Assembly (NCBI RefSeq): GCF_029407905.1
Contig: NC_073642.1
Location: 1,426,001-1,490,000 of the forward strand
Length of the DNA stretch: 64,000 nt
DNA from: Bubalus kerabau
Lineage: Eukaryota > Chordata > Mammalia > Artiodactyla > Bovidae
Reading direction: 5' to 3'
The translations under genes and the position numbers were made by a program. The notes beneath the pieces were generated by a model. It was not told the DNA's origin. It did not search any database and was given only the letters and a program-made list of their open reading frames with translations. Shown here in pieces: positions 27,653 through 38,602 of this stretch (position 1 is its first letter; every line of letters starts with the position of its first letter).

Positions 27653-28555
27653 TAAACTTTTATTGCACAAGGTTCCCATGAAAAGGCCCACGCAGCAGGA
27701 CAGCCACAGATTCTGTCTGCCATTAAAGGGCAGTAAGGTGCCCTCCCCACTTCTTTGCTGCCTCGGCGGCCACCAGGGTGCAATTCGCGTACCCTTCCCT
27801 TTCCCATCCTAGCAGGTGCTCCAGGGCCCGCTGGCCTACAAAATGCCAGAAGCAGGGCTGGGGCAGCCGGCCAGAATTCAGGGTTCTGTCCCTTGGACTT
27901 CCAGCGGACACTAGGCTGCTTGGGAAAAGCGCCCAGACTCTGAGGTTTTTCAGCAGAGGGGTGGAGCGGTAAAGGCCTTGACCCCAAAGACGAGGCCTTT
28001 CTGAGACCGCCAGGTTGGGGAGCTCTGAGACTGTGCCAACACAGGGCAGAATACATGGTTCCCTGCTCCACGCAGCCCCCGTTCCCTTACCTGTGTTCCG
28101 CACCCCTCCGCTGTGGCCAATGGATGCCGATACTTGGGGATCCAGGAGTTCACGAAATGGGCATTCCCAGCCGCAATGGCGGCCCCCAAAAGCACATCTG
28201 GAAAGCCCTCCCCCACCCCCGCCAGGAGCCGACCCCCACTGCGAACGGACCCCCACCCCGCCCCGCGCCGCCAGGTTTCGCCCCGGCCCTGCTGGGCTCC
28301 CGGCGGGTTCCCAGCCACATTGGCGACCCCCAGGAGCACAACAGGGACCGACCCCCCACCCACAGCGAGCGGAATCTCGACCTGTGCAGCCCAGGTTTAA
28401 CCCGCCCTGGGTGTGCTCCCGGCGCGTTTCCAGCCGCAGTGGCCATCTCCGAGAGCACAACTGGGAAGCCCTCCCCCACCCCCGCCAGGAGCCGACACCC
28501 GCCCTGCGCCGCCCGGGTTCGCCCCGCCCCTGCCGCGCTCCAGGGGCGCTGCCCA
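27653..28555. repeat. GC-rich segment copy 1 with internal minisatellite
   Basis: This segment starts exactly at the satellite edge and is diverged but clearly homologous to 32143-33045, in the same orientation. Shared strings include cgtccccttggactt-like sequence near 27890 and 32407 and ggtaaaggccttgacccc near 27968 and 32488. Its distal half is very GC-rich and contains about three tandem units of 115-145 bp, each beginning near ttcccagccgcag (about 28165, 28308, 28428). On the minus strand it reads toward an AATAAA at its satellite end. I do not recognise the family. It could be part of a lineage-specific duplicon or an old transcribed sequence. Confidence 0.7.
27659..27664 (-). promoter_or_regulatory. 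AATAAA polyadenylation-type hexamer at the end of GC-rich copy 1
   Basis: The plus strand reads cttttattgcac, so the minus strand has gtgcaataaaag. It sits 6-12 bp from the satellite junction, where a transcript of the minus-strand frame would end. The context is suggestive but usage is unproven. Confidence 0.35.
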
Positions 28556-28679
28556 CCTTCACCAGTGGCTCCCGGTGAGCCCCGTCCCCACGCCCGGTTC
28601 CAGGAAAGGCTCTCGGACCTCGCTGCTGCCGCCAGGTCAAACATGAGGACAATACATACACCCCACAGAGACAATCCAT
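27723..28679 (-). other. Long open frame in GC-rich copy 1 (318 codons), unproven
   Basis: An uninterrupted minus-strand frame of 318 codons spans most of GC-rich copy 1 and ends about 60 bp before an AATAAA on the same strand. The predicted product is rich in Gly, Arg, Trp and Cys. The minisatellite gives it a repeated CAPGGR/CAFGGR-x-CGWE-type motif. The carboxy-terminal half is preserved in the same frame in the paralogous frame at 32284-33066. I know of no family that matches. GC-rich DNA is poor in stop codons, and overlapping open frames also exist on the plus strand (28055-28690), so this may be chance. Confidence 0.2.
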
Positions 28680-29402
28680 GCTGTCTATGATTTAGGGATC
28701 AAACGAGGTCTACAGAAAGGCAAGATGACCTGACCTAGGAGGGCCATGATATTCTATAGAACCAGACAAAGTTGGTTACCAAGGAAACTTTTTTCCTTGG
28801 AACCCGGAAAGCTGGTTCTTTGCATATGCAATGACCAACAATTAGCTTGTTACCCAAGCCTGCCTCACTGCCACCCCCATCCCCCCACTCCCCAGAAGAC
28901 TGGCTCAAAGAAATATTTTAAATCTCAGGCGGAAACCTGGAAGATGTCTTGTCTGTCTGTTTGGATTAAGGTATGTGTCAGTGTGAGCCTTGTGTTTTTT
29001 GATAATATTGCTCAAGTTCTGTGTTCTGATTTCAATGGTCTCAAGACAAGGCAGCCCTTCCAAATCAAACTGCTGGAAATACAAGAAAACATTGACCTAA
29101 ATGAATGTCAGAGTCCCGTGAACTGGGAACTAGTCAATATTAAATATCTAGTATTTTTGGTTTTGCTCCTCCATTATAGACATGTCTAAGAGTCAACAAC
29201 ATTAAGCACAACATGTTCATAGTGCCTAGGTTTCTTTTGAGGTAAAAATTGCTCTATTGTTATATCTGTCACAAGCTTGTCAGCAAGAAACTACCTGGAA
29301 ACGACAACAACAAAAGTAAAAAATGTAAATGTGATATGAGCTTTTAGACAAACTCTTTACAATAATTATACTCTAAAATATCTGCCTCTCATAGTCTTGA
29401 TT
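28556..29402. other. Unrecognised low-copy-looking DNA
   Basis: This is the AT-richer stretch after GC-rich copy 1. It has a plus-strand open frame of 147 codons at 28746-29189 with no recognisable domain or conserved start context. No match to either tandem repeat family is visible. It may contain an old diverged interspersed element that I cannot identify. Confidence 0.4.
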
Positions 29403-29578
29403 GAAGGCAGAGGAGAAGGGGATGACAGAGGATAAGATGGTTGGATGGCATCACTGACTCGATGGACATGAGTTTGAGCAAGCCCCTGGAGCTGGTGACG
29501 GACACGGAAGCCTGGCGTCCTGCAGACCACGGGGTCCCAAAGAGTCAGACTCGACTGAGCAACTGAACTGAACTGAAC
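29403..29578 (+). mobile_element. Ruminant BovB-tail/ART2A-type retroposon fragment
   Basis: The stretch has the typical ruminant order: gatggttggatggcatcac, then actcgatggacatgagtttg, then agcctggcgtcctgcag, then aaagagtcagactcgactga. It ends in an aactgaactgaactgaac short-repeat tail, which sets the plus orientation. This 3'-end sequence is shared between BovB LINEs and the tRNA-linked or ART2A SINEs of ruminants, so the exact subfamily is uncertain. Confidence 0.8.
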
Positions 29579-30285
29579 ATACAATCTTTCCTCCAGGTGT
29601 TTTGGTTACCTGAGTTTCTATCCTGGTGCTAAGCTAAGTGACGACAGTGTATTGAATAGCTGGGTCACTTCCAAATAAATGAAACTTCTTAAACATTCAC
29701 GACTTGAAAGGACCTCCCTTTTACACAGAAACAAAAGAGATTTTTGACTCTGCATGAATAGTGACTGGCACCATCCGAACATATTAAATGTAAGAAAGCA
29801 ATTTTTTTGTTTTGTTTTGTTTTGTTCTGTTCTTGCAGGAAGCGGGGTGGGCGCTATTATCACTGATAGGTATGCTCACCAATCTATCAAATGCCAATAT
29901 AAGAGTGAGTTCTTGGTTGCTGAAGGGAAATGTATGACTTGTTATTACAAGAATGTATGGAATGCAATCACACTTTAAGAAGGAAAACGAAGTAGTTCTG
30001 TCTTACAGGTGGCATTTTCAGGACGGGAGAAGCAAAGGAATGGGTACAGAATGGGATAAGGAGGTTGTAGGGAAAGTAGGCCCCCAGAAAAGAGTTTTGT
30101 GCCTAGCACAAGTTTTCTTGAGATGTTGAACTGCCTTTGCTAATGGAGTTTAAGTTTCTTTACCTCTTAAGTGATCTCTTCTAGGTTGACCTAGAACAGA
30201 AATCTTTTGTTAGCTTTGGCTAAGAGGAGAAGTATTGTTTCACGGTGACATATGTGATCCTACCTGACTGTTCTCATCCCCTTTG
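29579..30285. other. Unrecognised low-copy-looking DNA with T-rich (TTTTG)n run
   Basis: AT-rich sequence between two SINE insertions. A ttttttttgttttgttttg run at about 29800-29827 precedes a cttgcaggaag string that resembles a 3' splice site by chance composition. I recognise no gene, RNA or repeat family. Confidence 0.35.
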
Positions 30286-30297
30286 ATATCTATGCAC
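30286..30297. other. Target-site duplication of the Bov-A2 SINE
   Basis: The 12-bp atatctatgcac is repeated perfectly at 30571-30582 on the other side of the SINE. Confidence 0.9.
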
Positions 30298-30570
30298 TGC
30301 TGCTGCTGCTGCTGCAGCTGCTAAGTGGTTCAGTTGAGGCCGACCCTGTGCCACGCCATAGATGGCAGCCCACCAGGCCCCGCAGTCCCTAGGGTTCTCT
30401 AGGCAAGAACACTGGAGTGGGTTGCCATTTCCTCCTCCTATGCATGAAAGTGAAAAGTGAAAATGAAGTCGCTCAGTGGTGTCCGACTCTTAGCCACCCC
30501 ATGGACTGCAGCCTACCAGGCTCCTCCGTCCTTGGGATTTTCCAGGAGTGGGGTGCCATTGCCTTCTCCC
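30298..30570 (-). mobile_element. Bov-A2-type SINE (dimeric Bov-A), with target-site duplication
   Basis: Two Bov-A monomers lie in tandem. Each has the ggcagcccaccagg/ctgcagcctaccagg core and a caagaacactggagtggg-like or aggagtggggtgccatt end, and they are joined by gcatgaaagtgaaaagtg. The (TGC)n run at 30298-30315 is the AGC tail read on the other strand, so the element is minus. It is flanked by a perfect 12-bp direct repeat, atatctatgcac, at 30286-30297 and 30571-30582, which proves retroposition at this site. Confidence 0.92.
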
Positions 30571-30582
30571 ATATCTATGCAC

Positions 30583-31039
30583 AAGCCTGCCTAAATAATT
30601 GACTTCTAGCCAACTTTGGGATGCCCATGACCACCCACCCTTACCAGGCAACAGAGAAGAGAAAAACACTTACCACAGGAGGTTCTGATAAGGAACAAGG
30701 AACTAACAAGCTCCCACCTACCAGGAATCTGCAGAGGTCAACAAGAGGTCAGCAAGAGATGAGAGACTGCAGTCCAGAGGTCCTAGCTACTTCCATCTAG
30801 CAACAAACACCCAGCATAGTCAAAACGATTTCAATGTTAAAGAATAAATAAATAAATAAATAAATAAAAGGACAGAAGTTCTTTGAACACATGTCTGAAT
30901 TTAGGGGTGAGGCATTACATATGTGTCCCAGGATAATCTTAAAGTGTCAGAAAGTAAAGAAATTAAAGACAACTATCAAGCTGTCCAAACTGATAAAAAT
31001 GAATGATTACACAGTTTTATCTGTATACATTAGCAGATA
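30583..31039. other. Unrecognised DNA containing an (AAAT)n microsatellite
   Basis: AT-rich sequence with no gene or clear repeat family. It includes an (aaat)n microsatellite at about 30843-30869, of the kind often left by retroposon tails. Its last portion, from about 30950, may already belong to the degenerate L1-like fragment that follows. Confidence 0.4.
30843..30869. repeat. (AAAT)n microsatellite
   Basis: About six and a half perfect copies of a four-base unit. Likely the remnant tail of a retroposon, though the element itself is not recognised. Confidence 0.9.
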
Positions 31040-31250
31040 ATAATCTGAAAAGGAATTTTAAAAAATTCCCTTTCAATAATATCAACATGAATAAAACACT
31101 TTGCCATGGATGTAACGAGGATGACAAGACTGGCACACTGGAAATTATACACCCTGGCTGAAAACTATCCTGAACACATGGACAGATATTCCATAACGAT
31201 GGAAAGACTTAAGATGGCAATACCATGGAATGCATCTTCAATCTGAAATG
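31040..31250 (+). mobile_element. Degenerate L1 ORF2 fragment (probable)
   Basis: The order of short strings follows a mammalian L1 ORF2 segment after the reverse transcriptase core: attccctttcaataatatca, gaataaaacactt, gctgaaaactatcctgaa, ggacagatattccat, then ggaaagacttaagatggcaa. Indels and stops break it throughout, so it is a dead fragment. Assignment is from pattern memory and the edges are approximate. Confidence 0.5.
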
Positions 31251-32142
31251 AAGATTTGATATGATTTGATCGCTCAGAGCTTTTGTGTCATCAAGTGTTA
31301 TTAAAGTATTAAAGAGATAGAGAAAGCTGCTGACTTAGACTTGAGGCGGGGTGGGGGGGGGTAGTAAGAGTACCCCCTGCTGGTCTTTAGCCAGATATTC
31401 TACAGGCACTAGCAGTCAGCTAAGGAAAGAAAGGAACTGTTTCAGGGAATGGCACCAGGCCCCTCCCCCACGACATGCATTGAGATAATATTGGCAGCAG
31501 GTGAGTCATCCCGGGCCAAAACTTGATTGACATGAATCTTGAAGAAAGGCAGTATTGCAGGCAAATATATCATTTCCTTAACATAGATAAGGAGAACAAG
31601 CTAGGAGGAAAACATGCTGTTTTGTTCAAATCGCTTCTGAGCCTTTTGGGGGAACCGACCTGAAGCCAGAGTCTAGCGGAAATACATAGGATATTTACAT
31701 CGCTTAAGACAAACATTTTCTTAGGAAAAAATGCATTGCTTAGCTCAAGGTTTGTCTGCGAAATTCTTACACATCAGGAGATGGCTCCGAGCTGGGTTTC
31801 CACACACAAGAACATCCATGCAAAGGACAAGCCTGCACAGCCCATCTGCCCCCCTCCCCCACAGCCAGCAGCATTTCCAAGTGACCTCCTAAGGCCTTCC
31901 CCAAAATACAGGGGCACCTCTGGGTTTCCTGTTTCCCTCACTTCGAACACTTTTCTTAAAAAAAAAAAAAAATCCTGCACACTTCTTGATAGAATGCCAC
32001 AGTGCAAGGAATACAGTCCTTCAATATTTAAACCTCCATTTGCAAAACACTTGGAGCTTGGTTTTGTTTTTTTTTGTTTTTTATTGCACCACCACATAAT
32101 TTAAAGTTTTTCCACGTTCTGATTATTCAGTTCCAAAACACC
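31251..32142. other. Unrecognised DNA with homopolymer tracts
   Basis: Mixed-composition sequence with a G run near 31352-31363, an A run of about 14-15 near 31957-31972, and T-rich tracts near 32061-32082. A plus-strand open frame of 122 codons at 31736-32104 crosses the homopolymers and looks fortuitous. No gene or repeat family is recognised. Confidence 0.35.
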
Positions 32143-33045
32143 AAACTTTTATTGCACAGTGTCCTCATGAAAAGGCCCACGCAGCTGGACAACCACAGAT
32201 TCTGCCATGAAAGGGCAGCAAGGTGCCCTCCCCCCTTCTTTGCTGCCTGGGCGGCCACCAGGGTTTGAAATCCATGCACCCTACTAAGTTTCTAGGGTGC
32301 AATCCATGGACCCTTCCCTTTCCCATCCCAGCAGGTGCTCAAGGGCCCGCTGGCTTACAAAGTGCCAGAAGCAGGGCTGGGCCAGCCGGCCAGAGTTCAG
32401 TGTTCTGTCCCTTGGACTTCCAGCGGACACTAGGCTGCTTGGAAAAACCGCGCAGACTCTGAGATTTTTCAGCAAAGGGGTGGAGCGGTAAAGGCCTTGA
32501 CCCCAAAGACGAGGCCTTTCTGCGACCGCCAGGTTGGGGAGCTCTGAGAATGTGCCAACAGACGGCGGAATACTTGGTTCCCTGCTCCACGCAGTCCCAG
32601 TTCCCTTACCTGTGGTCCGCAGCCCTCCGCTGCACCCACGGGATGGCGATCCTTGGGGACCCAGGAGCGGATGAAATGGGCGTTCCCAGCCGCAGTTGCA
32701 ACCCCCGAGAGCGCAACTGGGAACCCCTCCCCATCCCCCCCGTGAGCCGACCCCCGCCCCGCGCCGCCAGGGTATTAGCCCCGCCCCTGCCGCGCTCCCG
32801 GCGCGTTCCCAGCCGCAGTGGCGACCCCCGGGAGCACAACTGGGACCGACCCCCACCCAAAGCCATCTGAATCTCGACCCCCGCAGCCCGGGTTTACCCA
32901 GTCCCGGGTGCGCTCCCGGCGCATTTTCAGCCTCAGTGTCCACCTCCGAGAGCACAACTGGGAAGCCCGCCCCCAACCCTGCCAGAAGCCGACCCCCCGC
33001 CCCACGCCGCCCGCGTTTGCCCCACCCCTGCACGGTCCAGGTACC
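32143..33045. repeat. GC-rich segment copy 2 with internal minisatellite
   Basis: This is the second copy of the segment at 27653-28555. It differs by a short partial duplication near 32265-32310, where a gggtgcaatccatgg-like string is repeated. It has the same minisatellite, with units near 32683, 32806 and 32923. Its right end runs directly into the first diverged unit of the L/S array near 33046. Copies 1 and 2 thus bracket 3.6 kb of interspersed DNA. Confidence 0.7.
32148..32153 (-). promoter_or_regulatory. AATAAA polyadenylation-type hexamer at the end of GC-rich copy 2
   Basis: Same gtgcaataaaag context on the minus strand as in copy 1. A second gtgcaataaaa lies 68 bp further on, at 32080-32085. 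That one is followed on the minus strand by an A-rich run, which could mark alternative 3' ends or a decayed poly(A) tail. Confidence 0.35.
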
Positions 33046-33066
33046 TTCCCAGCTTCTAGCGTTCAC
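32284..33066 (-). other. Long open frame in GC-rich copy 2 (260 codons), unproven
   Basis: This is the paralogue of the frame at 27723-28679. The frame stays open and in register over roughly 200 codons despite nucleotide divergence and small indels. Both products share recognisable stretches such as SELPNLAV and LFPSSLVSAGSPRDRTLNSG-like text, although the amino-terminal parts differ. It also lies just upstream of an AATAAA on its own strand. No signal peptide, membrane segment or known domain is evident. Confidence 0.2.
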
Positions 33067-34752
33067 GCCCGGGTAGGAGCAGGATGTAGGAGTATGGGAG
33101 ATGTGTCTGGAGCCTGACAGCCTCAGCTCCGCTCTGGCCTGCCCTTTGGACCTAGGAGCCAGGCCAACTTGCAGAGGGCTTAGGGCCCCATTGTATGCAA
33201 ACTACCAAGGCCTACCGCAAGGAGAGCTCTGTCCGAGGGAAGGGAAGCGCCCCAGGCTGCGTTCCCAAGCTGTTGCTTGGCAATGCAGACTCAGCGGTAA
33301 ACGGAGGGAATCAGGGTCCTAGTGCCCCTGTCTTGGGGAGAAAGCTCCACAGCCAGAGTGTTCCTCCGTTTGTGCCCAGAAAGCGTCTGCCAGACTGGGC
33401 TTCCCCGGAGCTCTGTTGCAGAGCAGAGACGTGTGGATGTGTTTTGGGGCCTTGACATGTGTGTTTGGGCTCCCTAGCACAGCCCCAGCGTAGGGGAACC
33501 AGCCCCTGAGCAAAGAGCTCCAGGCAGTGCTTTGTGCCCAGGCCTGGATGCCCAGTCCCAGCACGCGGGAGAGATGAGTTAGGCTGCCGGCGGGTCCTTG
33601 CAAGCCTGTATTGGAAAGGACCGAGTGAGCTTCCACACTGGCGGAGCTGCAGACCTGCGCCCAGGCGCGATAGGACAGAGCCCCTGTCGAGAGGCTGCTC
33701 TGCCTGGGCGAGCCTCGCCAAGCCCTTCCCAGCTTCTAGTGTTTGCGCCTGCGAAGGAGCAGGCTGCGGGAGTGTGGGCGACATGACTGGCTCCTGACTG
33801 GCCTCAGCTCTGCTCTTGCCTTTCCTTTGGACCTAGGAGCCAGGCTTCCTTGCAGACGGCTTAGGGCACAGGGGTGTGCAAACTGTGAAAGCCTCCCACA
33901 AGGAGATCTCTGTCTGAGGGAAGGGAAATGTCCCAGGTTGCATTCCCAAGCTATTGCTTGGTAGCCCAGACTCAGCGCTGAACGGAGGGAATCAGGGTAC
34001 CAGTGCCCCTGTCATGGGGAGGGAGCTCCACAGCCAGAGTGTTCCTCCGTTTGTGTTCAGAAACCGCCTTACAGACTGGGCTTCCCCGGAGCTCAGCTCC
34101 AGAGCAGAGTCGTGTGCATGTGGTTTGGGGCCTTCCCCTGTGCCTTTGGGCTCCCTAGCACAGCCCCAGCGCAGGGGAACCAGCCCCTGAGCAGAGAGCT
34201 CCAGGCAGTGCTCTGTGCCCTGGATTGGAAGCCCACTCCCAGCACGCGGGAGAATAGAGTCAGGCCGCCGTCGGGTGCTTGCAAGCCTGTATTGGGAAGG
34301 ACCGAATGAGCTTCCACTCCGGCGGAGCTCCAGATCTGCTCCCAGGCGCGATATCGCAGAGCCCCGGCCTAGAGGCTGCTCTGCCTGGGCGAGCCTCGCC
34401 AAGCCCTTCCCAGCTTCTAGCTTTCGCGCAGGGGAAGGAACAGACTGCGGAAGTGGGGGAGACGTGACTGGCGGGCGCCTTACTGGCCTCAGCTCCGCTC
34501 TTCCCTTCCCTTTGCACCTATGATCCATGCCTCCTTGCAGAGGGCTTAGGGACCGAAGGAGAGCTCTGTCAGAGGGAAGGGAAGCGCCCCAGGCTGCATT
34601 CCCAAGCTGTTGTTTAGCCGCCCACACTCAGCGCTGCACAGGGGTAATCAGGCTCTCTGTGGCCGCAGCTTCACACACAGGTGTGTCTCCGTAGGAATCA
34701 AGAAAGATCCTGACAGAGTGAGGTTCATTAGAGCTATACTAAAGAGCAAAGG
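33046..34752. repeat. Diverged left-edge units of the L/S array (about 680 bp each)
   Basis: The cccagcttctag landmark falls at about 33050, 33728 and 34409, with the next equivalent near 35072, giving units of about 662-681 bp. These edge units are of the long type, GC-richer, and far more diverged from the dimer core than core units are from each other. No short units occur here, so the S form arose or spread only inside the array. Confidence 0.7.
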
Positions 34753-37700
34753 CTTGTCCATGTAGTCTTGCCTTCCCCTGTGCCTTTGGGTCTCCAGGCT
34801 CGGCCCCAGCTCCGTGGAAACAACCCCTGAGAAAATATCTTCAAGATCCACTTTTCCCAGTGTCTGGGAACCGGGGTTCGTAGGAGGAGAGAAAAGCACA
34901 CCTCCATCGGGAACAAAAAGGCAGCCCACCTGCCTGTGTTTTGAAGCCTCTATTTGGAAGGAATGGGTTAGCTTCTCCTAAAGGAGACCTCCAGATCTGC
35001 TCAGAAGTCGGTAATTCCAGAGGCAGGGTACTGGTTCCTGACTGCCCTTTGCTAGCCTTGCAAAGATATTCCAAGATTCTAGAGTTATTTTCCATGAAGG
35101 AGCAGGCTTCAGGAATGTGTCAGACGGGACTGGCTCCTTATTGACCTCAGCTCAGCTATTGCCTTTCCATTCAAACTAGGACAAGGCCCTACTTTATGAA
35201 GGGTAAGGGTCTTCTTCTTTGCAAACTGCCAAGGGCTACAGCAATGAGACCTCTGTCAAGGCGAGGGAAGCCTAAGAGGATGGATTCTCAAGCAGGTGCT
35301 TTGCCACAAAGCATCAGCACCCCACGGAGAGAATCAAGCTCCCTGTGCACCAATGTTGGGAGTGTAGCTTCACACACAGAGTTGTCTCTATAGGAGCCAA
35401 GAATGTTCCTGAGAGATTAGGTTCACTAAACCTCTCCTACAGAGCATAGACCTGTCCATGTGGTTTTGCCTTCCCCTGTGAGTTGGGTCCTCGAGGTCCG
35501 CCACACCTCCGGGGAAACTGTCCCTGAGAAAAGATCTCCAGGAACCGCTTCGCCGAGGCTGGGAAATGCTGTTCACATGAAGTAAGGCAAGCGAATCTCC
35601 TGCAGAGTAAAAGAGGCCTTACAGTCCCTGGAGGAGCAGGCTGCCAGAGTGTGTGAAACCTGACTGTTGCCTTACTGGCCTCAGCTCCGCCATTGCCTGT
35701 TCATCCGAGCTAGCACCCAGGCCTACTTGGAAAAGCGTTTGGGTGCAGATTTCTACAAAGTGCCAAGGGCTACAGCAGTGAGAATTCTCTCGGTGGTAAG
35801 GGAGAGCATTTTATGGATTCTCAAGCTGTTTTCTGAATGACAGCGTCAAAATGAACAGAGAGAATCAGGCTGTCTCTGCCCCTATGTTAGGTACGCAGCT
35901 TCACACACAGAGGTGTCTCTATAGGAGCCAAGAATGCTCCTGAGAGATGAGGTTCACTAGAGGTCTGCTACAGAGCATAGACCTGTCCATGTGGTCTTGC
36001 CTTACCCTGTGCCTTTGGGCCCCGGGCTCGGCCCCAGCTCCGTGGAAACAACCCCTGAGAAAATATCTTCAAGATCCACTTTTCCCAGTGTCTGGGAACC
36101 GGGGTTCGTAGGAGGAGAGATAAGCAAGCCTCCTTCGGGCACGAAAGGCAGCCAACCTGCCTGTGTTTTGAAGCCTCTATTTGGAAGGAATGGGTTAGCT
36201 TCTCCTAAAGGAGACCTCCAGATCTGCTCAGAAGTCGGTAATTCCAGAGGCAGGGTGCTGGTTCCTGACTGCCCTTTGCCAGCCTTGCAAAGACATTCCA
36301 AGATTCTAGAGTTATTTTCCATGAAGGAGCAGGCTTCGGGAATGTGTCAGAGGGGACTGGCTCCTTATTGGCCTCAGCTCAGCTATTGCATTTCCATTCA
36401 AACTAGGACAAGGGCCTACTTATGAAGGGTAAGGGTCTTCTTCTTTGAAACTGCCAAGGGCTACAGCAATGAGACCTCTGTCAAGGCGAGGGAAGCCTAA
36501 GAGGACGGATTCTCAAGCAGGTGCTTTACTACAAAGCATCAGCACCCCACGGAGAGAACCAAGATCCCTGTTCCCCAATGTTGGGAGTGTAGCTTCACAC
36601 ACAGAGTTGTCTCTATAGGAGCCAAGAATGTTCCTGAGAGATTAAGTTCACTAAACCTCTCCTACAGAGCATAGACCTGTCCATGTGGTTTTTCCTTCCC
36701 CTGTGAGTTGGGTCCCCGAGGTCCGCCACACCTCCGGGGAAACAGTCCCTGAGAAAAGATCTCCAGGAACCGCTTCGCTGAGGCTGGGAAACGCTGTTCA
36801 CAGGAAGTAAGGCAAGCGAATCTCCTGCAGAGAAAAAGAGGCCTTACTGTCCCTGGAGGAGCAGGCTGCCAGAGTGTGTGAAACCTGACTGTTGCCTTAC
36901 TGGCCTCAGTTCCACCATTGCCTGTTCCTCCGAACTAGGACCCAGGCCTATTTGGAGAAGCGTTTGGGTGCGGATTTCTACAAAGTGCCAAGTGCTACAG
37001 CAGTGAGAATTCTCTCAGCGGTAAGGGAGAGCATTTTATGGATTCTCAAGCTGTTTTCTGAACGACAGGGTCAAAATGAACTGAGAGAATCAGGCTCTCT
37101 GTGCCCCTATGTTAGGTACGCAGCTTCACACACAGAAGTGTCTCTATAGGAGCCAAGAATGTTCCTGAGAGATGAGGTTCACTAGAAGTCTGCTACAGAG
37201 CATAGACCTGTCCATATGGTTTTGCCTTGCCCTGTGAGTTGGGTCCCTGAGGTCCGCCCCAGCTCAGGGGAAGGAGCCCCTGAGAAAAGATCTCCAGGGA
37301 CCGCTATTCCCCCAGGCTGGCAAACGCAGTTCACAGGAGGTAACACAAGCGAGCCTCCTGCAAGGCACAACAGGCCTTAGTGTCCCTGGACGATCAGGCT
37401 GCCAGAGTGTGTGAGACCTGACTGGTGCCTTACTGGCCTCAGCTCCGCCATTGCATGTTCCTCCGAACTAGGACCCAGGCCTACTAGGAGAAGGGTTTGG
37501 GTATGGATTTCTAAATACTGCCAAGGGGTATAGCAATGAGAACTGTGTCACGGGTAAGGAAGAGCATTGTATGGATTTTCAAGCTGTTGTTTGAACGACA
37601 GCTTCAAAGCTGCACAGAGAGAATCAGACTCTGTGTCTCCATGTTCGGTACACAGCTTCACAGACAGGGGTGTCTCCATAGGAAACAAGAACGTTCCTGA

Positions 37701-38602
37701 CAGAGTGAGGTTCACTAGAGCTCTCCTAGAGAGCAAAGACTTGTCCATGTGGTTTTTCTTCCCCTGTGCGTTTGGGGCTCCAGGCTCGGCCCCAGCTCCG
37801 TGGAAACAACCCCTGAGAAAAGATCTTCAAGATCCGCTTTTCCCAGAGGCTGGGATGTGGGGTTCATAGGAGGCGGGAAAAGCAGGCCTCCTTCAGAGAG
37901 CAAGAGGCAGCCAAGCGGCCTGAGTTTGGAAGACTCTATTGGGAAGAATGGGTTAGCTTCCCCTAAGGGAGACCTCCAGATCTGTTCAGAAGTCGGTAAT
38001 TCCAGAGGCAGTGTGCAGGGTCCTGACTGCCCTTTGCCAGCCTTGCAAAGACATTCCTAGATTCTACAGTTATCTTCCTGAAGAAGCAGGCTTTGGGAAT
38101 ATGTCAGACTTGACTGGCGCCTTATTGGCCTCAGCTCAGCTATTGCCTTTCCATTCAAAGTAGGACAAGGCCCTACTTTACGAAGGGTAAGGGTCTTCTT
38201 CTTTCCAAACTGCCGAGGGCTACAGCAATGAGACCTCCATAAATGCGAGGGAAGTATAAGCGGATGGATTATCAGGAAGGTTCTTTGCCACAAAGCATCA
38301 GCACCCCACGGAGAGAATCAGGCTCCCTTTGCCCCTATGTGGGGTGTGTAGATTCACAAACAGTGGTGTCTCTACAGGAGCCAAGAATGTTCCTGAGAGA
38401 TGAGGCTCACAAGAGCTCTCCTACAGAGTGCTCACCTGTACATGTGGTTTCGCCTTCCCCTGTGAGTTGGGTCCCCGAGGTCCACCCCAGCTCCGAGAAA
38501 ACAGCCTCTGAGAAAAGATCTCCAGGAACCGCTTTTCGCCCAGGCTGGGAAAAGCTGTTCACAGGAAGTAAGGCAAGTGAGCCTCCTGCAGAGAAAAAGA
38601 AG

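Noticed and set aside
28055..28690. Plus-strand 211-codon frame opposite the 318-codon minus-strand frame
   Set aside because: Low-complexity Pro/Arg/Ala-rich product from the complement of the GC-rich minisatellite, and no AATAAA follows it closely on that strand.
28746..29189. Plus-strand open frame of 147 codons as a gene
   Set aside because: There is no recognisable domain, no support from a paralogue, and AT-rich context next to retroposons. It is treated as unrecognised DNA.
29800..29835. Polypyrimidine tract plus cttgcag as a real splice acceptor
   Set aside because: The T-rich (TTTTG)n run is simple-sequence DNA, and no exon-like coding sequence follows.
32080..32153. GC-rich copy 2 as a processed pseudogene with poly(A) tail
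   Set aside because: An A-rich run follows an AATAAA on the minus strand at 32080, but no target-site duplication is visible and copy 1 lacks any tail. Left as an open possibility only.
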